NCBI RefSeq assembly: GCF_002162135.1
Contig: NZ_CP021382.1
Coordinates: forward strand, 3,470,001 to 3,534,000
Length of the DNA stretch: 64,000 nt
Direction: 5' to 3'
DNA from: Cellvibrio sp. PSBB006
GTDB lineage: Bacteria; Pseudomonadota; Gammaproteobacteria; Pseudomonadales; Cellvibrionaceae
This document shows positions 26,478 through 34,266 of the stretch, piece after piece; the first letter of the stretch is position 1; the number at the start of each line of letters is the position of its first letter. The notes beneath the pieces are model-generated. The model had not been told where the DNA came from, made no database searches, and saw only the letters and a list, made by a program, of their open reading frames with translations. Position numbers and translations under genes: made by a program.

Positions 26478-27665
26478 TTACTCCGTTTTTTGTTGAGCGG
26501 TACGCAGGAAAATCCAGATTTGACAACACAGCACGCCGAGAACACCGGCTAACATCAACAGCGAAAAGGGCATAGCTGTACCGGTATAAAGCCACGCGAG
26601 CAGTGGCCCGGCGATAGCACCACTGCCAAAACGCAAAGTACCGGTAACCGCCGTTGCGGTACCCGAATGATCAGGAAATTTCATGATGATCATGGCATCG
26701 GTATTGGTAGAGATTAAACCCAGGCTTGCCATCAGCGGACCGACGGTAAAAACCGTGTACCACAGATTCATGTCAAGATAATTAAATAAACACAATAAGC
26801 TGGCACTGATCAGCGCTATCCCGAGACCAATGCGCAACATACGCGGTGAGCCGACCCGACTTACCACCCGGCTGTTGATAAAATTTGCCAGCATCAACAT
26901 CATCACATTTACACCAAACAAAATGCCGAACAGTTGTTCGCTTACACCAAAATATTTTATATAAATAAATGGAATAGCCGTTAGAAAGCAGAAGAAAGCA
27001 AAAGATGAACACGTGATGGTGACAATCAGCGGACGCGCAGAATAGTTAGCAAAGACAGTGCGGTAGCCCTGCAAAAAATTGACTCGGCGTGAACTGTCTT
27101 TTGCTTTGATCTCCGGAAGGAAACGCCAGGCAAAAAAGATAATAACGGCCGCGTAGCCCGCTTGGGCGATAAAAATAAAATGCCAGCTGTTCAGCCACAT
27201 GATGGCGCTGCCGAGTGCCGGTGCCAGCAAGGGGGCGAGCATCATAATCATGGACATATACGACATGCCCTTGGCGGTGTGCTCGCGATAGAGGTAACGA
27301 ATAATGCCGGGCACCACCACTGACGAAGCGGCACCGCTCAGTGCCTGTATCGTCCGCCAGGTAAGAAACCATTCGATGCTCTCCACCCAACTCAACATCA
27401 GACTGGCCAGCGCAAATCCACTCAAGCCGAACAGCGCCAGGGGCCTGCGGCCCAGAGCGTCAGCCAGCGGACCAAACAGCAACATGCCAGCGCCGTAAGC
27501 CGCGAGAAAAATACTCAGTGATTGTTGTACCGTTCCGATATGGGTGTTCAGGTCGTGGGCCATGGCGGGCATGGCAGGCAGGTACATATCCACCGCCAGC
27601 GGGGTGGTGGCGATCATGGCGGCTAATAACAGAATTAACCAGGGAGATAGGGATTTTTCAGTCAT
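26478..27665 (-). CDS. Bcr/CflA-family drug efflux MFS transporter
   Basis: A 395-residue proton-coupled exporter with twelve predicted membrane spans. Family marks are PLAVDMYLPAMPAMA in helix 1, LLFGPLADALGRRPLALFG (MFS motif A) after helix 2 and QALSGAASSVVVPGIIRYLY. Bcr/CflA members export bicyclomycin, sulfonamides, chloramphenicol or small metabolites; substrate here unknown. GAGG lies before the ATG. The 182 bases upstream (26296-26477) show no gene. Confidence 0.9.
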   Translation of the reverse strand: MTEKSLSPWLILLLAAMIATTPLAVDMYLPAMPAMAHDLNTHIGTVQQSLSIFLAAYGAGMLLFGPLADALGRRPLALFGLSGFALASLMLSWVESIEWFLTWRTIQALSGAASSVVVPGIIRYLYREHTAKGMSYMSMIMMLAPLLAPALGSAIMWLNSWHFIFIAQAGYAAVIIFFAWRFLPEIKAKDSSRRVNFLQGYRTVFANYSARPLIVTITCSSFAFFCFLTAIPFIYIKYFGVSEQLFGILFGVNVMMLMLANFINSRVVSRVGSPRMLRIGLGIALISASLLCLFNYLDMNLWYTVFTVGPLMASLGLISTNTDAMIIMKFPDHSGTATAVTGTLRFGSGAIAGPLLAWLYTGTAMPFSLLMLAGVLGVLCCQIWIFLRTAQQKTE

Positions 27666-27761
27666 GCGGAGTCCTCAAAATACACCGCTATGATAAGCCG
27701 TGTTTCAATATTTAACGACAGCGCGCATCAAGGGCATTTGGACGAAAATTTCGATCAATGG

Positions 27762-30700
27762 CTATTGGACCAGGAACAGGCGGGCAAAGTCATCGGCAGG
27801 TACCGGTTTGGAGAACAAATAACCCTGGGCGTAATCGCAACCTGCTGCCGCCAGCAAATCGCATTGCTGTTGGGTTTCAACGCCTTCGGCAATCACTTTG
27901 ATGCCCAACTTGTGGGCCATGACGATAATCGCTTCACACAGCGCAAACTCTTCTGCGTCGCTGTGTAAATTGCGCACGAACGACTGATCGATCTTCAGGT
28001 AATCAATATCGAATTTTTTGAGATATGCCAACGAAGAATAGCCAGTGCCGAAATCATCCAGTGATACTTGAATGCCGGCGTCGCGAAATGCCAATAGCTT
28101 TTCGTGCACGGCATTATTGGCGTCCAGCAGCAAGCCTTCGGTGATTTCAATATTGATGGAGTTACCCGACAAGCCTAATTGACGAATATGCTCGAACCAG
28201 TGCGATAAATCATTATTCTCATCGCGAAACTGTACCGGTGATTTATTCACACTGATTTGTATATCAATGTTGTGCCAGTCGCGCCAGCGGGCGACTTGCG
28301 ACATCGCCTCGCGAAACACCCAATCACCGATATCAATAATCATCCCGGTGTCTTCCGCCAGGGAAATAAATTCGTTCGGTGAAACCAGTCCGCGTGTGGG
28401 ATGTTGCCAGCGAATCAAGGCCTCGGCTTTGCTGATGCTATTGTTGCGCAGATCAATAATCGGTTGGTAGTGCAACATAAACTGTGCATCGCTGATAGCG
28501 CTACGCATATCGTTGATCATTCGCATGCGGTTGCGCGCGGCTTCCTGCATGGAGGCGGTAAAGTAATTGAAACGATTGCGCCCGAGACTCTTGGCCGCGT
28601 ACATGGCCTGGTCTGCATTTTTCAATAAGGTGTCGATAGCACGCGCATCGTTCGGATACAAGGTAATACCGATACTGGTAGAAATATAAGCCGTATCGGC
28701 ACCCAACTGAAAAGGTTCAGTCAATTTGCGCAAGATAGTTTCTGCGATGCGTTCCACGCTCTCCGTACTGTCGAGATCACTGAGAATCACCGTGAATTCA
28801 TCGCCACCGAGGCGTGCGACGGTATCGGTATCGCGCACGCACTGACGCAAACGCTCGGCGGTTTCCTTCAGTAACTTATCGCCCATATCGTGCCCCAGCG
28901 TGTCATTAACCTCCTTAAATAAATCCAGATCCAGAAACAGTAGTGCGAGGGGTTGATGAGTGCGCGCTGATTTTTTTATCTCCTGTTCAAGGTGATCCAG
29001 AAACATGCGGCGATTGGGCAATTGCGTTAGTTGATCAAAGTTGGCTTGGTTCCAGATAATTTCTTCCGACTGTTTTTTATCGGTGATATCAGAAAAGAGA
29101 GCAACCCGGCGATAAGGTTTTCCTTCGCTGTTGAAGATGGTATTCATGGTCAGCCAGATGGCAAAGTCTTCACCATTTTTACGGCGGCACCAGGTTTCAC
29201 CGCGCCAACGGCCATTGTTTTTCATGCTTTCGCGCAGGTTGGTATAAAGCGTCGAGCGTTCAGAGTCGGTGCTGAGGATGCCTGCATACTGACCGATAAT
29301 TTCTTCCGGCGGATATTGTGTCAATTCGGTGAAGGCGGGATTAATGGTGATGACATTGCCGGTATTCGCATCCATCACCATCATGGCTTCGCTGCTGTTG
29401 TCGTAGACCATCGAGGCAAGCTGCATGGATTCTTCAGCTTGCTTCCGTTCGGTAATATCCGTATGCGTGCCGCACATGCGCAAGGGCTTGCCGTCGCTGG
29501 TGTAACTGACCACTTTCGCGCAATCCTGAATCCAGCGATAGTCGCCTTGTTTGGTTTGCATGCGGTACTCGACTTTGTGTTGCGGTGTCTTGCCTTCCAG
29601 ATGTCGCGTGATGGATTCCCAGGCGAATGCGCGATCATCCGGATGAATAAAATCAATCCATTGTTTTACGGTGCGCTGAATTTCCTCGTGGGTGTATCCA
29701 AGCATCTCTGCCCAGCGTGCGTTGCGCTCGACTTTGTTGGTAACAATATCCCAATCCCAGAAACCCAATTCACCGCCGGCCAGTACCAGGGTTAACTGTT
29801 CTTCGCTGGCACGCAGTGCCAGCTCTGCGAGTTTTTGTTGCGTGGTATCCAGCAGGCCGGCAATAAAAAATTGCACCTGCCCTTCATTGCGATAACAGGA
29901 AGCCGTTAGGTGAACGTAAAGCACCTTGCCGTCTTTACAGATAAAACGTTTATCCAGATCGTAGCTTTCAATCTCACCGGTCAGGATGCGCTGAAATTGT
30001 TCGACATCCTTATTAAGATCATCCGGATGGGTAATATCAGCCCAGGTGAGTTTGCTCAATTCCTCTTCGTTATAGCCAATCATTTCACACAAGCGCGGAT
30101 TGACCCGCAACCAGTGTTTATCGACAGACGTAATGGCAATGCCAATGTTGCCGAAATCAAATTGCGAACGAAACAGGAATTCATTTTCCGCCAGCGCTTC
30201 GATGACTTGTTTGCGCTCAAGGCGGCCCGCAAAGAGCGTACCTAACAAGGTTGTTGCCAGGGGATAGACGATTAACACCGGCAAACCGACATCGGCTAAT
30301 ACCTGCAGGGCGGTGGTGAGTGGTAAGGTGAACATCAGCACCAGCATCACCAGGTGAACGACCAGACCAAAAAGGTAGAGTTCGCCGGTGGAGATACGCA
30401 CCAGCTCGCGAAAGCGAAAATGTCGCCAGGCGATGCCAATGCAGCCGGAAGCGATAATGACCAGCACGCCGGTAACAGCGGCGGCCCCGCCCTGATAAAG
30501 GCGCAGGGCCGCCGCCATGACCATGGCTATCAGCGTGGGGAGTGGGCCAAAAAATAACCCGGCAATGCCGAGCAATACCGAACGCGTATCGAAGACGATA
30601 CCCGGGGCAAATTCCCAGGGCGTCAGCATGATAACGATGGCAGTAATACCCAGACCCACGCCGATCAGGACCTTCCACCCCAGCACTCGCTGGGTACGTT

Positions 30701-30788
30701 TGCGGTCAATGGCCAGATCGTAGATAAAGATCATCGCCAACAGGAGTGCGGCATTGTGGGTCAGGGCAAGAAGGCTGGCGCTATCCAT
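27762..30788 (-). CDS. Membrane diguanylate cyclase/phosphodiesterase with PAS domains
   Basis: A 1008-residue c-di-GMP enzyme. The N-terminal five-helix LytS/YhcK-type membrane sensor (about 10-190) is followed by three PAS/PAC units (about 200-580, with WADITHPDDL, WIDFIHPDDR and QYAGILSTDSE). A GGDEF domain has intact GGDEF at 661-665 (ARLGGDEF) and an EAL domain has EAL at 789-791 (SKAEALIRWQHP) plus DDFGTGYSSL. Both active sites look complete, so it may make or destroy c-di-GMP; which dominates cannot be read. It lies alone; the 180 bases upstream hold no gene. Confidence 0.93.
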   Translation of the reverse strand: MDSASLLALTHNAALLLAMIFIYDLAIDRKRTQRVLGWKVLIGVGLGITAIVIMLTPWEFAPGIVFDTRSVLLGIAGLFFGPLPTLIAMVMAAALRLYQGGAAAVTGVLVIIASGCIGIAWRHFRFRELVRISTGELYLFGLVVHLVMLVLMFTLPLTTALQVLADVGLPVLIVYPLATTLLGTLFAGRLERKQVIEALAENEFLFRSQFDFGNIGIAITSVDKHWLRVNPRLCEMIGYNEEELSKLTWADITHPDDLNKDVEQFQRILTGEIESYDLDKRFICKDGKVLYVHLTASCYRNEGQVQFFIAGLLDTTQQKLAELALRASEEQLTLVLAGGELGFWDWDIVTNKVERNARWAEMLGYTHEEIQRTVKQWIDFIHPDDRAFAWESITRHLEGKTPQHKVEYRMQTKQGDYRWIQDCAKVVSYTSDGKPLRMCGTHTDITERKQAEESMQLASMVYDNSSEAMMVMDANTGNVITINPAFTELTQYPPEEIIGQYAGILSTDSERSTLYTNLRESMKNNGRWRGETWCRRKNGEDFAIWLTMNTIFNSEGKPYRRVALFSDITDKKQSEEIIWNQANFDQLTQLPNRRMFLDHLEQEIKKSARTHQPLALLFLDLDLFKEVNDTLGHDMGDKLLKETAERLRQCVRDTDTVARLGGDEFTVILSDLDSTESVERIAETILRKLTEPFQLGADTAYISTSIGITLYPNDARAIDTLLKNADQAMYAAKSLGRNRFNYFTASMQEAARNRMRMINDMRSAISDAQFMLHYQPIIDLRNNSISKAEALIRWQHPTRGLVSPNEFISLAEDTGMIIDIGDWVFREAMSQVARWRDWHNIDIQISVNKSPVQFRDENNDLSHWFEHIRQLGLSGNSINIEITEGLLLDANNAVHEKLLAFRDAGIQVSLDDFGTGYSSLAYLKKFDIDYLKIDQSFVRNLHSDAEEFALCEAIIVMAHKLGIKVIAEGVETQQQCDLLAAAGCDYAQGYLFSKPVPADDFARLFLVQ

Positions 30789-30968
30789 GGAAGTATCAAA
30801 GAGGCCTTATGCAGGAAACAGGGTTATCTTCGTTATGTAAACTGATGTGTTGCGATTAAGTGTATTTCACGAATAGGCAATCGGCCAGAATTCTGCCGGG
30901 ACAAATACCTTGATTCAGGTTGCGGCAGCGCGACACGATGCCGATGCGGGAATGAGCCCTGTGAGGGA

Positions 30969-31280
30969 TCAAGCCAGCTTCAACCCGGTGATACCGATCA
31001 ATATCAACCCCACGGATAACAGGCGTAACGGCGATAGCGATTCGCCGAACAGCAAGATACCCAGCGCAACGGTTCCCAGGGCACCAATCCCGCTCCATAC
31101 CGCATAAGCGGTACCCAAGGGCAGCTGGCGCAAGGACAAACCGAGTAGAGTAAGGCTGGCGATCAATGCGAGAACCGTGGCAACACTCGGCCAGAGCCGG
31201 GTAAAGCCCTCGCTGTATTTCAGCCCCAGAGCCCAGGCAATCTCAAATAAACCGGCAAAGAAAAGTAACAACCAGGACAT
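30969..31280 (-). CDS. gdx: Guanidinium exporter (SugE/Gdx, SMR family)
   Basis: A 103-residue four-helix small multidrug resistance protein. Glu13 in [19 protein letters not shown] is the proton/substrate residue, and [14 protein letters not shown] and [15 protein letters not shown] follow the SugE/Gdx rather than the EmrE pattern. Gdx exports guanidinium in exchange for two protons as a dual-topology dimer. A guanidine-II riboswitch lies directly upstream, which fixes the substrate assignment. Ribosome site GTGAGG lies 8 bases before the ATG. Confidence 0.95.
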   Translation of the reverse strand: MSWLLLFFAGLFEIAWALGLKYSEGFTRLWPSVATVLALIASLTLLGLSLRQLPLGTAYAVWSGIGALGTVALGILLFGESLSPLRLLSVGLILIGITGLKLA

Positions 31281-31300
31281 GGCGACAACCTCACAAAAAA

Positions 31301-31345
31301 CAGGGTCGTCCCCGAAATAGCAGAATGCGCGAGGTCGTCCCCGCG
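31301..31345 (-). ncRNA. Guanidine-II (mini-ykkC) riboswitch
   Basis: On the minus strand two hairpins carry identical GGGG-ACGA-CC segments. P1 (31345-31328) is CGCGGGG/CCTCGCG (7 bp) with an ACGA loop; P2 (31314-31301) is CGGGG/CCCTG (5 bp) with an ACGA loop; a 13-base linker separates them. Paired hairpins with ACGR tetraloops define the guanidine-II class, in which guanidinium joins the two loops. The gdx ribosome site (GTGAGG) begins about 8 bases after P2, so control is probably at translation. Confidence 0.92.
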
Positions 31346-31349
31346 TATA

Positions 31350-31378
31350 AAAAAACCCGGCAAAGGCCGGGTTTTTTC
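31350..31378. terminator. Bidirectional terminator after rpmG
   Basis: AACCCGGC and GCCGGGTT form an 8-bp stem with an AAAG loop, flanked by an A-run on one side and a T-run on the other. On the minus strand it ends the rpmB-rpmG transcript 20 bases after the rpmG stop, with T-run 31355-31349. The riboswitch begins only about 4 bases further on. Confidence 0.9.
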
Positions 31379-31397
31379 AGGAATGGCTTTAAATCAA

Positions 31398-31553
31398 TTA
31401 CTTGATCTTGCCTTCTTTGTAGACCACGTGCTTGCGCACAACCGGGTCGTACTTTTTGATTTCCATTTTCTCAGGCATGGTACGCTTGTTTTTGTCAGTG
31501 GTGTAGAAATGACCGGTACCTGCACTGGAGTTCAGACGAATTTTTTCGCGCAT
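31398..31553 (-). CDS. rpmG: 50S ribosomal protein bL33
   Basis: A 51-residue large-subunit protein ([19 protein letters not shown] start, [10 protein letters not shown] end). It has no cysteines, so it is the zinc-independent form. It follows rpmB by 15 bases in the usual rpmB-rpmG pair. Confidence 0.97.
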   Translation of the reverse strand: MREKIRLNSSAGTGHFYTTDKNKRTMPEKMEIKKYDPVVRKHVVYKEGKIK

Positions 31554-31568
31554 GATGCTTGCTCCTGA

Positions 31569-31805
31569 TTAAAATTTTTCGCCGTTAGCGCGCAGATCGG
31601 CCAATACTGCATCGATGCCGCGCTTGTCGATAACGCGCATGCCTTTGGCAGAAACGCGCAGGGATACGAAACGCTTTTCGGTCTCAACCCAGAAACGGTG
31701 AGTATGCAGGTTGGGTAAAAAACGACGCTTGGTGTGGTTCTTAGCGTGAGAAACATTGTTTCCAGTGATTGGACGCTTGCCAGTCACTTGACATACCTTA
31801 GACAT
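31569..31805 (-). CDS. rpmB: 50S ribosomal protein bL28
   Basis: A 78-residue large-subunit protein starting [20 protein letters not shown] and containing [20 protein letters not shown] frame start at 31868 is ignored; bL28 begins at MSKV. First gene of the rpmB-rpmG operon. Confidence 0.97.
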   Translation of the reverse strand: MSKVCQVTGKRPITGNNVSHAKNHTKRRFLPNLHTHRFWVETEKRFVSLRVSAKGMRVIDKRGIDAVLADLRANGEKF

Positions 31806-32116
31806 TGTCTTGCCTCTTTGAAAAATCAGCGCGCTACGCTGTGTTTGAGCCTTGAAACAGACCAACAACCAGCCTAGAGCAGTGTTGGGAGCAGCCTATT
31901 CATACCGTTTGCGACCCTTCATGGATGAATGTGGGGACGCCAAAAACGTCTTGCAAACACCTTTATATAAACGCTTGTCCGCCCATATATAAGAAGCCTT
32001 GCATACCCGGCCGCAGAGAGCCGCGTTTTATACCAAAACAGCCCTTCAATAGCAACGTCCGGGTGAATTTTTAGCCATATTTCCTGCTGATTTGCTGGTT
32101 GCCTGTCGCCAATGGG
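31806..32116. other. Leader and promoter region of rpmB; no gene
   Basis: A 311-base gap between the rpmB start and the radC stop. It is AT-rich around 31960-32000 with TTATAT-like boxes on the minus strand, a plausible site for the rpmB promoter, though I cannot fix a clear -35/-10 pair. I see no coding frame or RNA gene. Confidence 0.4.
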
Positions 32117-32791
32117 TTAAATCAGGCCCCGCTCGGCAAAAGAAACCACCTCGCGGTCGCCGACGACCATGTGGTCGAGCACCCGCACATCGATCAGGTC
32201 GAGGGCCTGTTGCAGGCGTTCGGTGATGCGTCGGTCGGCCTGGCTGGGTTCTGCCACACCAGAGGGATGATTGTGAGCCAGGATCAACGCTGCCGCATTG
32301 CGTGCAATGGCTTTGCGCACCACTTCCCGAGGATGGACGCTCGCCCCATCAATGGTGCCGAAGAAGAGCTCTTCGTAAGCCAGCAAGCGGTGCTGGTTGT
32401 CGAGAAAAAGCACGGCAAAGATTTCCTGGTGGCGATGGCGCAATTGGGCACTGAGGTAATTGCGCACCAAATCCGGGCTGGTGAGCAAGTCACCTTCCTG
32501 CATCCGGGCGGATAAATGTCGCCGCCCCATCTCCAGTACCGCTTGCAGCTGTGCATACTTGGCCGAGCCAAGCCCCAGTCCACGACAGAACTCGGTTTGG
32601 TTGGCTTCCAGCAGCGGGCGCAAGCCGCCGTATTGTTGCAGCAATTCGCGAGCAAGATCGACGGCAGATTTACCGACACAACCTACGCGCAGGAAGATGG
32701 CAAGTAATTCGGCATCCGAGAGGGATTGCGGGCCTTGTTTGAGCAGTTTCTCGCGGGGACGTTCGGCTTCAGGCCATTGTGCTATGGACAT
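32117..32791 (-). CDS. radC: RadC family JAB/MPN-domain protein
   Basis: A 224-residue RadC. An N-terminal helix-hairpin-helix region ([20 protein letters not shown]) precedes the JAMM metalloprotease-like domain (about 100-224), with metal motif [15 protein letters not shown] and upstream conserved glutamate. Despite its name a direct role in DNA repair is not established. It is divergent from coaBC, as in pseudomonads. Confidence 0.93.
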   Translation of the reverse strand: MSIAQWPEAERPREKLLKQGPQSLSDAELLAIFLRVGCVGKSAVDLARELLQQYGGLRPLLEANQTEFCRGLGLGSAKYAQLQAVLEMGRRHLSARMQEGDLLTSPDLVRNYLSAQLRHRHQEIFAVLFLDNQHRLLAYEELFFGTIDGASVHPREVVRKAIARNAAALILAHNHPSGVAEPSQADRRITERLQQALDLIDVRVLDHMVVGDREVVSFAERGLI

Positions 32792-33035
32792 ATGACAGTT
32801 CCTTGTCGGTTATATAAAGAAAAAGTAAACGCGCAGAGCCGTTGGCTCGGTTGTCGCTCCCTGTACGAAAACGGCGGTAAGAATGGTATCTTAGTCGCTT
32901 TGCGTCAAGCGCTTTGGCCAGAGGCTTATGTAATCTGGTATTTGACGTAAGTAACCAATTACTTCCAAGCGGCGTCAATACAGCTTTCGCGTGCCTGCGG
33001 GTGTCGTCAAGGCAGCGGTCAGCGACAGGAATCCC

Positions 33036-34241
33036 ATGAGTTCACTTGCCAATAAACATATCCTGCTCGGCGTTACCGGTGGTATTGCCGCCTATAAAAG
33101 TGCGGACCTGATTCGCCGGCTGCAAGATCTGGGGGCGGAGGTGCGCGTCGTGATGACGGCAGCCGCGCAAGAGTTTATTACCCCCCTGACTTTACAGGCA
33201 TTGTCGGGCAACCCGGTGCATACCACCCTGCTCGATCCCGAAGCCGAGGCGGCGATGGGTCATATCCAATTGGCGCGGTGGGCGGATTTGGTATTGGTAG
33301 CACCTGCCAGTGCAGACTTTATGGCGCGCCTGGCACAAGGTAAAGGTGATGATCTCCTTACGACAGTCTGCCTGGCCACAGCCGCCACCCTGGCTTTAGC
33401 GCCAGCGATGAATCAGGGGATGTGGCGCAATGTCAGCACCCAGGAAAACCTGCGCCTTTTGCAGGAGCGCAACGTGCGCATTTTCGGCCCGGCGGATGGC
33501 AGTCAGGCGTGCGGCGATATCGGTCCCGGTCGCATGCTTGAGCCGGTACAAATAGCCATCGCTGCCGCGAGTTTATTCCAACCCGGCAGCCTTGCCGGGC
33601 GCAGAGTGGTGATCACTGCCGGCCCGACCCGCGAAGCTATTGACCCGGTGCGGTATATCAGCAACTACAGCTCGGGCAAGATGGGTTATGCCCTGGCGCA
33701 AGCGGCGGTCGAAGCCGGTGCGCAGACGATCTTGATCAGTGGCCCAACACATTTACCGATACCCGAGCGGGCCACCCGTATTGATGTCACCAGCGCCCAA
33801 CAGATGTATGACGCCAGCCTGCAACAGGCAGCAGCTTGTGATCTGTTTATCGGCGCGGCGGCTGTGGCCGATTATCGCCCTGTTACCATCGCAGCGAACA
33901 AACTCAAGAAAACGACAAATGACAGCATGACGATTGAGTTGGTGAAGAACCCCGATATCATCGCCGCTGTTGCCGCTCTGCAGCCAAAACCGTTTACCGT
34001 CGGTTTTGCTGCAGAGAGTGAAAACCTGCTCGCCTATGCACGAACAAAACTGCAACACAAAAATCTGGATCTGATTATTGCCAATAACATTGCTACCGAA
34101 GGCATAGGCTTTGACAGCGACGATAATGCCGTTACCCTGATAGACCACAATGGCGAACAGGCACTGACGCAACGCAGCAAACAGCAATTGGCACGCGACC
34201 TGATTTCATTATTAGCCGATCGTTTACCGGCACAACAATAA
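33036..34241 (+). CDS. coaBC: Bifunctional phosphopantothenoylcysteine decarboxylase / phosphopantothenate-cysteine ligase
   Basis: A 401-residue CoaBC (Dfp), carrying out two consecutive steps of coenzyme A synthesis. The FMN-dependent CoaC domain (about 1-190) has GVTGGIAAYKSADLIRRL, PAMNQGMW and the catalytic cysteine of QACGDIGPGRM. The CoaB ligase follows, with GRRVVITAGPTREAIDPVRY and SNYSSGKMGYALA. ATG 33036 has AGGA upstream. algC follows after 25 bases with no dut gene between, unlike Pseudomonas. Confidence 0.96.
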   Translation: MSSLANKHILLGVTGGIAAYKSADLIRRLQDLGAEVRVVMTAAAQEFITPLTLQALSGNPVHTTLLDPEAEAAMGHIQLARWADLVLVAPASADFMARLAQGKGDDLLTTVCLATAATLALAPAMNQGMWRNVSTQENLRLLQERNVRIFGPADGSQACGDIGPGRMLEPVQIAIAAASLFQPGSLAGRRVVITAGPTREAIDPVRYISNYSSGKMGYALAQAAVEAGAQTILISGPTHLPIPERATRIDVTSAQQMYDASLQQAAACDLFIGAAAVADYRPVTIAANKLKKTTNDSMTIELVKNPDIIAAVAALQPKPFTVGFAAESENLLAYARTKLQHKNLDLIIANNIATEGIGFDSDDNAVTLIDHNGEQALTQRSKQQLARDLISLLADRLPAQQ

Positions 34242-34266
34242 ATCACGACCTCATAAGGGAAGCAAC

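Noticed and set aside
26355..26552. 65-codon frame between the channel and the MFS genes
   Set aside because: Overlaps the end of the MFS gene on the other strand, has no convincing ribosome site and no recognisable features.
29031..29795. 254-codon open frame opposite the GGDEF/EAL gene
   Set aside because: Antisense shadow over conserved PAS domains; no ribosome site or recognisable product.
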